From positions 1 through 33,907 of IMG/VR virus record IMGVR_UViG_3300028908_000022: DNA of 33,907 bases. The stretch is one strand, 5' to 3'. Numbering within the stretch: position 1 is the stretch's first letter; each line of letters opens with the position of its first letter. The notes beneath the pieces are model-generated. The model did no database searches, was not told the DNA's origin, and saw nothing but the letters and a program-made list of their open reading frames with translations. This document shows positions 6,035 through 14,442 of the stretch, piece after piece. A program made the position numbers and the translations under genes. Source of the DNA: a virus.

Positions 6035-7212
6035 TGAGAATCTGGCGTAAGTGGCGAAACCCTAGACAAAAACCTCCCTTCGGTGCCCAGATTGATTGGA
6101 GCGATCCAATTACGGATGGGCTGTGTGATGCGTTCTTGTTCAATGAGTCTTTAGGTAACAGACAATTCTCGAATGCATCTGGTGTAAATATTCTTGAGGC
6201 AAATGCATCGCTCCTTTACAATGGGTTGTATTTCGATGGAGAATCGTATTCCAGGTACACTCCATCAAAACGCGTAATAGATCCGGACGGAGAATGGTCT
6301 GTCTTCTTCGTTTGTAATTGGCTAGGAGGTGACGATCAAGCATTTATCTGGCATCCGAGAGCAGAGAGAGATTACTCACTATTAGTATATTATGGTAGAT
6401 TAGTTCTTTGGATTTACACGGGGACAAAGTACTCATTATATGGTGACTATCTTAGCACGAATAGACTATTTTCGTGCTCTGTTACAAATAAAAACGGGTT
6501 ATATACCATATACACCAATGTAAATAAAAACAGCGGTTCATACCCGACTCCTAATAGCACTACAAGCTATAATTCTTTAGGCGGGCAACCGCAGGTTTCG
6601 ACCACTCGTTATTACCGTGGTTTTATATACCTTTTTTATCTTTTTGAGCGTGCTCTTACAGATTCCGAAATAGAACGCCTTCACTATGAGCCATATTCCT
6701 TTTTTCTCACACCTTTTCCCTGGTTCATGGTGGATCTGGGGGCGGGGCCTACTTACCAGCAGGAAGTTAGTGGTTCCGTTTCCCTGTTCGGATCTTTGGG
6801 TACAGCTATAACGTACAGAGAAACCCTTAGTGGATCCGTTAGTCTCGAAGGGTCTGCTTTGAGCCTGCCGAAGAAATCTCTGCAAGGGGATTTGACGCTG
6901 GCTGGCGATATTATAAAGGCTATTGTGAAGGGTGTCTCTGGTTCGGTAACGTCTACGGGAAGTGTCGAGACTTACCAGGGCACAACGGTCTCGCCTTCCG
7001 GCGCCGTCGGGCCTTCTGGAGATTTGCTGTTCCGGACAGACCGGAGAAGGAGTGTTTCCGGAGACGTAACCAGCTCAGGTAGTCTGTCTGTACTCACGAA
7101 GAAAGTCCTAACGGGCAGTGTAAGGCCGTATGGCGTGCAGATAAACGATCAAGAGGAGCTTAAAGGGGAAGATAAGATGATCGGGTCACGTCAGAAAGGG
7201 GTTGTGCCGTGA
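6031..7212 (+). CDS. LamG/concanavalin A-like fibre protein, receptor-binding candidate
   Basis: This 393-residue protein is a candidate tail fibre or spike. Residues about 15-225 match the laminin-G/concanavalin A-like lectin layout common in phage adhesins, from FGAQIDWSDPITDGL to FYLFERALTDSEIERL. Residues 245-370 hold degenerate repeats of the form L/V-S-G-S-V-x-x-x-G-S (for example SGSVSLFGS, SGSVSLEGS, SGSVTSTGS), which should form a regular beta-structure. The lectin part is markedly AT-rich (about 33% GC at 6361-6420, against 58% at 12301-12360), suggesting recent acquisition or exchange. It overlaps both neighbours by 4 bases. Confidence 0.75.
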   Translation: MMRIWRKWRNPRQKPPFGAQIDWSDPITDGLCDAFLFNESLGNRQFSNASGVNILEANASLLYNGLYFDGESYSRYTPSKRVIDPDGEWSVFFVCNWLGGDDQAFIWHPRAERDYSLLVYYGRLVLWIYTGTKYSLYGDYLSTNRLFSCSVTNKNGLYTIYTNVNKNSGSYPTPNSTTSYNSLGGQPQVSTTRYYRGFIYLFYLFERALTDSEIERLHYEPYSFFLTPFPWFMVDLGAGPTYQQEVSGSVSLFGSLGTAITYRETLSGSVSLEGSALSLPKKSLQGDLTLAGDIIKAIVKGVSGSVTSTGSVETYQGTTVSPSGAVGPSGDLLFRTDRRRSVSGDVTSSGSLSVLTKKVLTGSVRPYGVQINDQEELKGEDKMIGSRQKGVVP

Positions 7213-7742
7213 AGAGAAAGAAACGTGAAATTAAGGTAATATCAAAACCATGGAGGGGTAGAATGCATAAGAAACCAGCTGTTCCGATGGACGAGAACGT
7301 CCTTTCGGCTAAAGCTGAGCTTCGTGCTAAGGTGTTCCGAGGTGACGGAGCGGTTGAGGATCTGGGTATCATAGCGACGCGAGTCGTAACGGACGCATTC
7401 GTAGCCTTAATTGTTGACGCGTTGATGGGCACCGGAAGCTTGACAGGATTTAAGTACCATCAGTCCGGCACCGGGACTACCGCGGAAAGCGCTGCCGACA
7501 CGGACCTTGAGCTACCAGTAGAGTCCAGAGTAGCTGGTACTCAGGCTGAGTACGCTCCTAACGTGTACGAGACCGTCGCTACGATCACGTATTCAGCGGC
7601 GTACACGATAACGGAGCACGGGGTGTTCAATGCCGATACCGGCGGTGTTTTGATGGACAGAAGTGTTTTTGCTGGTATCTCGGTTGCCGCGGGAGACTCC
7701 ATCGAATTCACGTACCGGATCACATTTAACTCCGGAGGTTAG
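7209..7742 (+). CDS. Beta-rich virion protein, fibre-associated candidate
   Basis: This 177-residue protein starts with GTG in a GTGA overlap with the fibre gene. It has a Lys/Arg-rich start (residues 1-22), then a Gly/Thr/Ala-rich beta domain with no Cys. A His at HQSGTGTT and the C-terminal alternating pattern (SIEFTYRITFNSGG) look like a phage fibre or baseplate-type beta fold. I do not recognise a named family. Position directly after the LamG protein suggests that it is assembled with it. Confidence 0.7.
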   Translation: MKRKKREIKVISKPWRGRMHKKPAVPMDENVLSAKAELRAKVFRGDGAVEDLGIIATRVVTDAFVALIVDALMGTGSLTGFKYHQSGTGTTAESAADTDLELPVESRVAGTQAEYAPNVYETVATITYSAAYTITEHGVFNADTGGVLMDRSVFAGISVAAGDSIEFTYRITFNSGG

Positions 7743-7744
7743 CA

Positions 7745-8020
7745 GTGGCTGAGATTGTCCAGTTTGACCGGACAGATTTGACAAAATCCGTTGTTGGTGT
7801 CTTTGCCAGGTTGCTTGAGGATTTCGAGATTTCGTTGCGGGATTCGTTGCTATCGGCTGATCCTAAGGAGCGGATGCACGCACAGCGGATGTTCCTTGAT
7901 GTTTTCGGGAGATTACTGAACTACAAGCAGTTTATGAAGGCACTCGAGGCCAGGGCCCGGGAGGAGGCGGATGGGGAGACCGTTGTCAGTGTTATAAGGA
8001 GGCTTGTGAATGAGAAGTAA
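7745..8020 (+). CDS. Small helical protein, possible small terminase candidate
   Basis: This 91-residue protein starts with GTG and has GGAGG upstream. It is all-helical and charged, with no Cys. It lies about 0.9 kb upstream of the large terminase. No other small-terminase candidate is evident, so this is one possibility, but a DNA-binding HTH is not visible and the assignment is weak. It overlaps the next gene by 11 bases. Confidence 0.65.
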   Translation: MAEIVQFDRTDLTKSVVGVFARLLEDFEISLRDSLLSADPKERMHAQRMFLDVFGRLLNYKQFMKALEARAREEADGETVVSVIRRLVNEK

Positions 8021-8222
8021 GTACACCCTTGGCATTCCATCTGTCCCGGCCATGCCAAAATGGGCTGATGACTTCGGCACGTTCAGGGAGCAGGTTGTTA
8101 TGTATCTGAACGATTTACACGAATGGCTGATTACCTTGGCCGCTGTTCTGCTCGATAGTGCCAAGGACAACGCTGTGGACCACGACGAAATCGACGACCG
8201 ATTGCGGAGCTTGGGAGGTTGA
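8010..8222 (+). CDS. Small protein of unknown function before the holin
   Basis: This 70-residue protein has AGGAGG upstream. It has a Pro-rich start (TLGIPSVPAMPKW), a hydrophobic helix (residues about 28-48, YLNDLHEWLITLAAVLLDSA) and an acidic tail. It ends two bases before the holin start. A role with the holin, for instance as an accessory lysis protein, is possible only from position. Confidence 0.65.
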   Translation: MRSKYTLGIPSVPAMPKWADDFGTFREQVVMYLNDLHEWLITLAAVLLDSAKDNAVDHDEIDDRLRSLGG

Positions 8223-8223
8223 C

Positions 8224-8715
8224 GTGGGTCTGGTTGGCTGGTTCGAGTATTACCTGCGTGAGCTTGTTCCGGATTGGTTTAAGGTTTCGCTGACATGGGT
8301 CTTTGGGCTGACGTCGTTCGTTGCACATACCGTACACATCGTCTTGTGGGTTTTCTGCGGGATGTTCCTGCTGGACACGATTACAGGCTATATGGTGGCA
8401 CGGCGCGCCGGGACGACTTCCTCGAAGCGGATGCAGGCAGGGCTGTTGAAGCTCTTCCTGTATTTCGTGGTTATCGCGTGCGGTGCGCTGCTGGATTTGA
8501 TGCTTTTCGAGGAGGTGAAGCATAGGGGTTTGTTTTATCTGTCAACGGCTTATTGCGTGGCGGTGGAGGCGCAGAGTGTTCTCGAGAACGTCAACAAGCT
8601 CGGTGGCAGGACTCCTACTACTTTGTTCGTAGTCATAAAAAGGATCATTGGAGGGTGTAATGATCTCGACTGTAAAGGGGACCGCAACAGCGGTTCTGAT
8701 TCCAGGAGACAGTAA
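8224..8715 (+). CDS. Holin, phage_holin_4 (Cph1-like) family
   Basis: This 163-residue inner-membrane protein likely forms the lysis hole. It has three to four hydrophobic segments (about residues 22-40, 40-56, 74-95 and 102-118). Family landmarks are DTITGYMVARRAG, the SSKRMQAGLLKL stretch and the C-terminal SVLENVNKLGG, matching the D-x-x-T-G, S-K-x-x-x-G-L-x-K and S-I-L-E-N-x-x-x-L-G pattern of holin family 4, which is common in phages of Bacillota. I choose GTG at 8224 (GGGAGG upstream) over an upstream ATG at 8158 that lies inside the preceding gene. No endolysin gene is adjacent, which is unusual. Confidence 0.85.
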   Translation: MGLVGWFEYYLRELVPDWFKVSLTWVFGLTSFVAHTVHIVLWVFCGMFLLDTITGYMVARRAGTTSSKRMQAGLLKLFLYFVVIACGALLDLMLFEEVKHRGLFYLSTAYCVAVEAQSVLENVNKLGGRTPTTLFVVIKRIIGGCNDLDCKGDRNSGSDSRRQ

Positions 8716-8938
8716 GGTTTGTTTCAGAGGAATTACGGCGTGGGAGAATGGAACTGGCATTACAGTTAGGGTTCAGGACGCTGATGGGCTGCGAGATCTG
8801 ATAGCCCCGCTCCAGCTGTCAACTGGAGAAGGCTCCGGAGGGGTTTTGCTTCCGTTCGGGGTGCCGGTTGACGGGATAAAGGTTGTCGTGGAAGCGGGCG
8901 GAGGAGAATTCATAGTTTATTATGAGCGGATTAAGTAG
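8660..8938 (+). CDS. Small beta-rich protein before terminase
   Basis: This 92-residue protein starts at ATG 8660 because GGAGGG precedes it; an earlier in-frame TTG is less likely. It is beta-rich with Gly and Val (VEAGGGEFIVYYERIK at the C-terminus), has one Cys and no membrane segment. It overlaps the holin end and the terminase start. No family is recognised; a small virion component is possible. Confidence 0.65.
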   Translation: MISTVKGTATAVLIPGDSKVCFRGITAWENGTGITVRVQDADGLRDLIAPLQLSTGEGSGGVLLPFGVPVDGIKVVVEAGGGEFIVYYERIK

Positions 8939-10553
8939 GTTCCAGCCTGATGTCAGAGCAGCTATCGAGGGTCTCCTTGAGATCGTCTCGAAAAATGGCG
9001 AATGGGTCCCATTTCGGCTGAACGCTGTTCAAGCTAGGCTGGCCAAGGACAGACGCAAGCGAACTGTGATTCTGAAGGCCAGGCAAATGGGCGTAACGAG
9101 CTACATCATGGCCGAGAACATCTGCACCTGCCTGGCCCTCGATAACGTCCGGTGTGTGATGGTGGCACACGACAAGGACCACACCGTCCGCCTGATGCGC
9201 CGGCTCCGCGCAATACTGGAGAGACTCAATGCGAAGCTAAAAGCGCACGGAGTTAAGCCCGTGAAGTTTGTCCGTAACTCTGATAGCGAAGTTGAGTTTT
9301 CGAGTACTCGAAGCACGATTTACATTGGGACGGCTGGATCGAAGGCGTTTGGCCGGTCGGATACTATTCATCGGCTCCATTGCTCCGAGGTCGCGTTCTG
9401 GCCGAATGCGGAGGAGCTGGTTGCCGGGCTGTTACAGGCGGTGCCGAGGGATGGAGTGGTCTATTGGGAAAGTACTGCGAACGGATTTAATTACTTTCAC
9501 CGCTTGTGGCAGCAAGCTGAGAGTGGCAGGGCCTTAACTGGTCTATTCTATCCGTGGCATATATTCGAGGAGTACAGGGCAACGGCACCGGATGACTTCG
9601 AGCTCACGGAAGAAGAGGAAAGGTTAGCCAGGGAATTTGGTTTGTCACGCGATCAGCTCTACTGGCGGCGCCTCAAGATTGAAGGGGATTTCTACGGCAA
9701 GGTAGAGCTTTTTAAACAGGAATATCCGATGCTTCCGGAGGAGGCCTTCGTAAGCTCGGGGAGAAACGTTTTCCCTGATGTTAAGCTTGTGTCTGCCCCG
9801 GCCATTGATTTCATGGACGAGGTTTTCGGTTTCGAGGAGTTCCTGGTGCTATCAGGACACCCGAGGAATGGGTGGGATTACGTTATTGGGTGCGACCCGG
9901 CCGGAGGTACCGGAGGCGATTACACGGCGATTGTCATTGCTGGAGTCTCGCCTGAGGGCGAGACGATGCTAGTTGGCGTTGGGAGGGATCGTTTCATCCG
10001 TCCTCACGATACTGGGACATTTCTGGCTCGGCTGGGACGGATGTTCAACCTTGCTTATATTGTGTGCGAGCGTAATTCCATCGGAATTGCGGTTCTCGAC
10101 CAGCTTTTGAGGGAGGACTATCCGACGCACCGGGTGTGGCGAGAGTTCGTCAAGCGCCGGGACAAGTTTGGCAAGACTATAAAGGCGCTTGAGTACGGGC
10201 TGTATACAAGCCGTAAGAAGGGCCTTTTGATCTCTGCCGGGCAGTCGTTCCTGTCTTCCATCGGAGGTGTGTGGCATGAGCAGCTGTATGCGGAGTTAAA
10301 GGAATTCCGGGAAACGGACAGCGGTGGTTATGAAGGGAGCGGGGAACATGATGACCTCGTCATAGCTTTCTGTTTGGCCGGATTCGGGTTTAGATCCGTT
10401 TACGGCGGGAAACTGAAGAGGAAGAGTGAAGAGGTCCAGGTTCTGGAGAGAGCGCCGGGGCTGGGAGACTTCAGGTTTGAAGTCAGATTCGAGGACATCT
10501 TTGGCAGGAGCTCTCCGGCAACGCCGTGGATCTTCCATGGAAGGTGCGACTGA
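8922..10553 (+). CDS. terL: Terminase large subunit
   Basis: This 543-residue packaging motor cuts concatemeric DNA and pumps it into the prohead through the portal. The ATPase domain shows a Walker A variant KARQMGVTS (52-60) and a Walker B region HCSEVAFW (153-160), followed by coupling motif ESTANG (183-188). The C-terminal nuclease shows D325 in GCDPAGGTGGDYTA, E383 in CERN and the HDD at 476-478. All catalytic acids appear present. The gene overlaps the preceding gene by 17 bases, and its stop TGA shares its final A with the ATG of the ATP-grasp gene (TGATG). Confidence 0.93.
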   Translation: MSGLSRFQPDVRAAIEGLLEIVSKNGEWVPFRLNAVQARLAKDRRKRTVILKARQMGVTSYIMAENICTCLALDNVRCVMVAHDKDHTVRLMRRLRAILERLNAKLKAHGVKPVKFVRNSDSEVEFSSTRSTIYIGTAGSKAFGRSDTIHRLHCSEVAFWPNAEELVAGLLQAVPRDGVVYWESTANGFNYFHRLWQQAESGRALTGLFYPWHIFEEYRATAPDDFELTEEEERLAREFGLSRDQLYWRRLKIEGDFYGKVELFKQEYPMLPEEAFVSSGRNVFPDVKLVSAPAIDFMDEVFGFEEFLVLSGHPRNGWDYVIGCDPAGGTGGDYTAIVIAGVSPEGETMLVGVGRDRFIRPHDTGTFLARLGRMFNLAYIVCERNSIGIAVLDQLLREDYPTHRVWREFVKRRDKFGKTIKALEYGLYTSRKKGLLISAGQSFLSSIGGVWHEQLYAELKEFRETDSGGYEGSGEHDDLVIAFCLAGFGFRSVYGGKLKRKSEEVQVLERAPGLGDFRFEVRFEDIFGRSSPATPWIFHGRCD

Positions 10554-11836
10554 TGCGCGTACTTATATGGTCTAGGTTCGGGGACGCGTCGTTCTTGGCT
10601 TGGCGGGCGCACTTAGACGGGCATGAGGTGGAATTCTTCCCTGGGAAGGCGGATGGAGTTCTGTCCGAGATCGATGGAATCGAGATTGTTCAGGGCCGCG
10701 GAAACCTCAACCGGGCTGTAGCGAACAGCGATATCGTCATATTCGATATGGTGGGTCTGGGTTCCATAGGTTCCAGGCTCATGGAGTTTGGGAAGCCCGT
10801 TATCACGGGCGGTGAGATTGGGGACGAATTGGAGCTCAACAGACTGAAGGCGATGAAACTTTTCGAGAAGCTCGGGATCGCGCCGAAATACAGAGGATTC
10901 CGCAGCTACAGGGATGCTGCCCAATTCGTAACTAGGAATGGCGGCAGGTGGGTGTTCAAGCCGCTCGGGAACAAGGCTACGACGCACACGTATGTTGCAA
11001 TGCTTCCGGACAGCTCCGATCTGGTAAGGTTTGTCTCGAGATGGGCTGAAAAGGAGGATGGGCCGTGCGTTCTGCAGGAATTCGTTGATGGTGTTGAGGT
11101 TTCCACGGAGGGTTGGTTCGACGGGGAGAAGTTCGTCCCTCCGTTCAATCACACGATTGAGCGGAAGAGGTTTATGGAGGGAGATAAGGGCCCGAATACA
11201 GGGGCTATGGGAAACATCGTCTGGTTTTGCTCAGAGGAAGACCCTATCGTACGCAAAGTCCTTCTGCCTCTGGCAGACCTGCTGAGGGGCAAATACTGCG
11301 GACCGATAGACGTAAACTGCATCGTAAATTCCTCCGGAATTTATGGTCTTGAGTTCACCTGCCGGTTCGGTTACCCGGCTCTTCAGGCGTTGCTTGAGAT
11401 GGTCGGCGGAGATTTCGTTGAGCACCTGAAATTGTTTTCAGTTCGGGCCTTGAAGAAATTCCGGGTCCGAAACGCAAGTTTCGGAGGAGCGGTTAGAATG
11501 AGTCTACCTCCCTGGCCTGTTACCCAGGTGGGAGTCAAGGAATTGAAGGGCGTTGTTCCGGTTGTCGTCCCGAAGGAGGGATGGAAGCATTTCCATCCGG
11601 CCGATGTCAGCGATATTAAGGACAATGGTGAAGTCGTTATGGCTGGGGTTGACGGGGTAGTCGGAGAAAGCTCCGCCAGGGGCTCAACGGTTAGGGAGGT
11701 TGCCCGTAGAGTCTACCGGCAGATAAATTCCTGGCGGGCAACAATGGATCTGCAGTACAGAGGAGATATTTTCAACGGCATAGTAGACAAGCTCGAAGAG
11801 CTGAATAGTCTTGGGGTGGAGGTCCCGAATGCCTGA
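10553..11836 (+). CDS. PurD-like ATP-grasp ligase encoded between terminase and portal
   Basis: This 427-residue protein has the full layout of phosphoribosylamine-glycine ligase (PurD): an N-terminal Rossmann-like start, an ATP-grasp core with K136 (VFKPLG) and QEFVDGVEVSTEG (175-187), the signature GDKGPNTGAMG (210-220, PurD has GPNTGGMG), and a C-terminal domain with FHPAD and MAGVDGVVG matching the PurD FHAGT/GGRVL region. The metal-site motif EFNARFGDPE is changed to EFTCRFGYPA (267-276), so the Asn and Asp are lost. ATG 10553 has GGAAGG upstream. Overlaps at both ends couple it to terminase and portal. The family is clear; the substrate is unknown. Confidence 0.85.
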   Translation: MRVLIWSRFGDASFLAWRAHLDGHEVEFFPGKADGVLSEIDGIEIVQGRGNLNRAVANSDIVIFDMVGLGSIGSRLMEFGKPVITGGEIGDELELNRLKAMKLFEKLGIAPKYRGFRSYRDAAQFVTRNGGRWVFKPLGNKATTHTYVAMLPDSSDLVRFVSRWAEKEDGPCVLQEFVDGVEVSTEGWFDGEKFVPPFNHTIERKRFMEGDKGPNTGAMGNIVWFCSEEDPIVRKVLLPLADLLRGKYCGPIDVNCIVNSSGIYGLEFTCRFGYPALQALLEMVGGDFVEHLKLFSVRALKKFRVRNASFGGAVRMSLPPWPVTQVGVKELKGVVPVVVPKEGWKHFHPADVSDIKDNGEVVMAGVDGVVGESSARGSTVREVARRVYRQINSWRATMDLQYRGDIFNGIVDKLEELNSLGVEVPNA

Positions 11837-13496
11837 TACGTCTGTATGGGAAGACCGTATTCGTCAAGCGCTGGCCTGGCGAAGGAAGCTCGCCCATGAG
11901 GATCGGTGGGACGAGTGGCTTAAACAGTACCGGTGCGAGTTCCCAAAGGGAATCGTTGCTGTTCCCGTAGCTTACAGCTACCTAAGGACGATGCTCCCGC
12001 GCATTTACCTCCGTAATCCTCGAGTGATGGTGACACCGCGCAGGAGCGAATACATTGCCCATGCCATCGTCCTCGAAGCAGTCGACAACTGGCTGATCGA
12101 TGAGCTTGGGCTAAAGAGCGAGATGAAGCTGGCCATATTGGATGCTTTGATCTGCGGCTACGGGGTTTTGAAGATCGGATATGACAGCGAATTCGGGTTT
12201 ATTCCTGTCCAGGCAGTCGATGAGGATTACGAGACCGTAACGCAGGTCGGGGAGAAAAAAGGGACGAAAGTCGAGTATACCGTTAAGGTTAAGCCCGGCA
12301 TGCCGTGGGCACTTCGTGTCCATCCGAGCGATGTAGTACTTCCGAAGGGATGGACACGGAGAGACAGCGTTCCGTGGATAGCGCATAGAGTTGTCCGGCC
12401 GTTGGCGGACATTGTCGATGACATCAAGTATTATAGAAAGGCTAGGGCCCAGTTAGCGAGCAAGGTCGAGGCGGAGGATGAGGATCAGCTCGTCGAGTTA
12501 TGGGAAATCAGGGACTTCAAGAACCGCATGATACACGTCATTTGCGACGGTATCCTCCTTTTATCGGAGGAGGACGATCTACAGATAGAAGGCCTCCCAT
12601 TCGTCTTCATTGTATTCAACGAGGACCCGAAAAGCCCATACGGAATTTCCGATATGCGCGTGATCGACATTCAGCAAGCGGAGATGAACGATCTCCGCAC
12701 GCTAATCCAGCGTCATCGCAGATTGTCGTTGCTCAAATTTCTGGCGCAAAAAGGTGCTATGAGTCAGGAAGAAGCGGGGAAGCTTCTTGCGGAGGAAATT
12801 CCGACTATCGTTTGGACGGACTCTGAGCCAGGGGTAGCCGTTCAACCACTTCAGCACCAAATACCCCCGTCTCTTAGGCAGGAGCTCGAGTTTGTCCGAG
12901 CAGATATGCGGGAGGCGCTGGGGTACAATGTCAATATTGCCGGAGAATTCGTGCCCCGGACGAAGACGGCGACGGAGGTACTTACGGTCCAACAGGCAGT
13001 GAACCTGCGGACCGATGAGCGAAGGGACGTTGTGGCCGATGCTTTGGCCCTTGTCGTGCGGAAATGGAACCAGCTCATATTCAAGTACTGGACCGATAGG
13101 AAGGTTATTAAGGTTGTCGGTGTTAAAGCCGGCTCCGAAGCCTGGGTCAGTTACACGGGTGAGGAACTTCGGGGTGAGTACTTCGTTTCTGTTTCTCCGG
13201 AGAGCTCGATTCCGCCCAGCAGAGCCCTGCGACATCAGCAGGCAATGCAGATCTTCCAGGCGCTTAACGGTGACCCGCTGATCGACCAGGTTCTGCTTCG
13301 GAAGATGGCGCTGCGGCAATTCGAATGGCTCGGACCGGAGGCTCTGGCTCTGGTCAAGGGAGAGCAGGAGGCACCGATGCAGACTCTTGCCCAAACACTT
13401 CAGAGTATGGCTCCAGGGCGCCCGATGATGCAGGAGCCAGAAACCGACTTGAGAGGGGGCCGAGCAGCTTTGTGGGAAGAGATTGGAGGTGAATGA
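11829..13496 (+). CDS. Portal protein
   Basis: This 555-residue protein is predicted to form the dodecameric portal at the DNA-packaging vertex. Evidence is its position right after the terminase region and before scaffold and capsid genes, its size, and a portal-type core: AILDALICGYGVLKIGYDSEF early, and the later EMNDLRTLIQRHRRLSLLKFL and TATEVLTVQQAVNLR segments, typical of podovirus/P22-like portals. The start at 11829 is chosen because GGAGG lies 6 bases upstream; an upstream TTG is in frame. It overlaps the ATP-grasp gene by 8 bases and the next gene by 4 bases. Confidence 0.85.
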   Translation: MPDTSVWEDRIRQALAWRRKLAHEDRWDEWLKQYRCEFPKGIVAVPVAYSYLRTMLPRIYLRNPRVMVTPRRSEYIAHAIVLEAVDNWLIDELGLKSEMKLAILDALICGYGVLKIGYDSEFGFIPVQAVDEDYETVTQVGEKKGTKVEYTVKVKPGMPWALRVHPSDVVLPKGWTRRDSVPWIAHRVVRPLADIVDDIKYYRKARAQLASKVEAEDEDQLVELWEIRDFKNRMIHVICDGILLLSEEDDLQIEGLPFVFIVFNEDPKSPYGISDMRVIDIQQAEMNDLRTLIQRHRRLSLLKFLAQKGAMSQEEAGKLLAEEIPTIVWTDSEPGVAVQPLQHQIPPSLRQELEFVRADMREALGYNVNIAGEFVPRTKTATEVLTVQQAVNLRTDERRDVVADALALVVRKWNQLIFKYWTDRKVIKVVGVKAGSEAWVSYTGEELRGEYFVSVSPESSIPPSRALRHQQAMQIFQALNGDPLIDQVLLRKMALRQFEWLGPEALALVKGEQEAPMQTLAQTLQSMAPGRPMMQEPETDLRGGRAALWEEIGGE

Positions 13497-13804
13497 TGGG
13501 CTGGAGAGTGTACGGTTCTTATTGCCCGCGATGCGGTTGGTCCGGTGAGATCCTGACTCAGGGTAAGGTCCACAAAGGAACAATTTACGACTGCTGTCCA
13601 GGGTGCGGCTATGCTCCGATAAAAGTTGATTATGGCAGATCGATCCCTCGTATTCAGATTCTAGACGTTGAGGGGTGGTGGGAGCACATAGCGGAGGAGC
13701 CGATTTACATCCGTGACAAGAAGCACCTTATGGAAGAGTGTCAGAAGAGGGGCTTGACACCGAGAATAGCCCTTGACGGTTTCGACAATCCCTTAAGGAG
13801 GTAA
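13493..13804 (+). CDS. Zinc-ribbon protein between portal and scaffold
   Basis: This 103-residue protein has GGAGG upstream of the ATG. The N-terminus holds one four-cysteine zinc ribbon, CPRC then CPGC, resembling FmdB-type ribbons. The second half (GWWEHIAEEPIYIRDKKHLMEECQKRGL) is a short helical domain. It overlaps the portal stop by 4 bases and ends 2 bases before the scaffold gene, so it belongs to the head operon. The role in head assembly is not known. Confidence 0.8.
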   Translation: MMGWRVYGSYCPRCGWSGEILTQGKVHKGTIYDCCPGCGYAPIKVDYGRSIPRIQILDVEGWWEHIAEEPIYIRDKKHLMEECQKRGLTPRIALDGFDNPLRR

Positions 13805-13806
13805 AC

Positions 13807-14436
13807 ATGAGTGAAGAAGTAAGGAACGAGGAAAAGGTACAAGCCACCGAAGAGGTCAATGAGCAGGTCAACCCGCTTGAGGTCCTTGTCGACAAAGTAG
13901 AGTCGCTTAGCTCGAAGATAGAGGATCTCCAAGCAAAGGGCAGCGAAGGGGAATATCTGTCACTCGATGACCTGCAAGACCTTCTCTCCTCTGTGGAAGA
14001 CACCAAGGAAGAGGCCGAGAAGGTCGGAGAGGATGAGACGGTTAGACAGTTGAAAGCGCTCAAGGCGCAGCTCGAGCAGGAAATCGTCAATCTGAAACAG
14101 CAGGTTCTGGAGATGCGCATTCTGCAGGAAGTTGAGAAGTGCCGTGCGAAGTATAAGGATTTCGACGAGTATCAGAAGGAGATGCTCGAGCTCTCGGGTG
14201 TCTACCCGAACGCTTCTGTGGAGGATCTTTATTTGCTCGCGAAGGCGAAGTACGGGGAGAAAAAATCGAATAATAAAGTAAAAGAGAGGAAAGAAGTCAG
14301 CCTCGACGAGTTGAGGAGAATGTTAAAAGGCGAGAAACCGACAGGAGCTGTGTCAACCGGTAACAAGGCGAAAACTGCACTTAGCTTGGCTGAAGCAGCG
14401 GCGATAGCAGCAGAAGAAATCTTCAAAGGAGGGTAA
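13807..14436 (+). CDS. Scaffolding protein
   Basis: This 209-residue protein is very rich in Glu, Lys and Leu, with long coiled-coil heptads (about residues 25-130) and a basic C-terminal tail. It sits directly upstream of the major capsid protein behind AAGGAGG. This composition and position are the standard signs of an internal scaffold that shapes the prohead and is then removed. No protease gene is seen, so it may leave intact. Confidence 0.8.
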   Translation: MSEEVRNEEKVQATEEVNEQVNPLEVLVDKVESLSSKIEDLQAKGSEGEYLSLDDLQDLLSSVEDTKEEAEKVGEDETVRQLKALKAQLEQEIVNLKQQVLEMRILQEVEKCRAKYKDFDEYQKEMLELSGVYPNASVEDLYLLAKAKYGEKKSNNKVKERKEVSLDELRRMLKGEKPTGAVSTGNKAKTALSLAEAAAIAAEEIFKGG

Positions 14437-14442
14437 TGACCC

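Noticed and set aside
8158-8715. Longer holin starting at ATG 8158
   Set aside because: The extra N-terminal residues are translated from the preceding gene in another frame and lack a ribosome site; GTG 8224 with GGGAGG is better.
10553-11836. Reading the PurD-like protein as evidence for a Z-genome (diaminopurine) phage
   Set aside because: No PurZ, DatZ or MazZ-like gene is visible and PurD acts earlier in purine synthesis; the sequence gives no support for diaminopurine.
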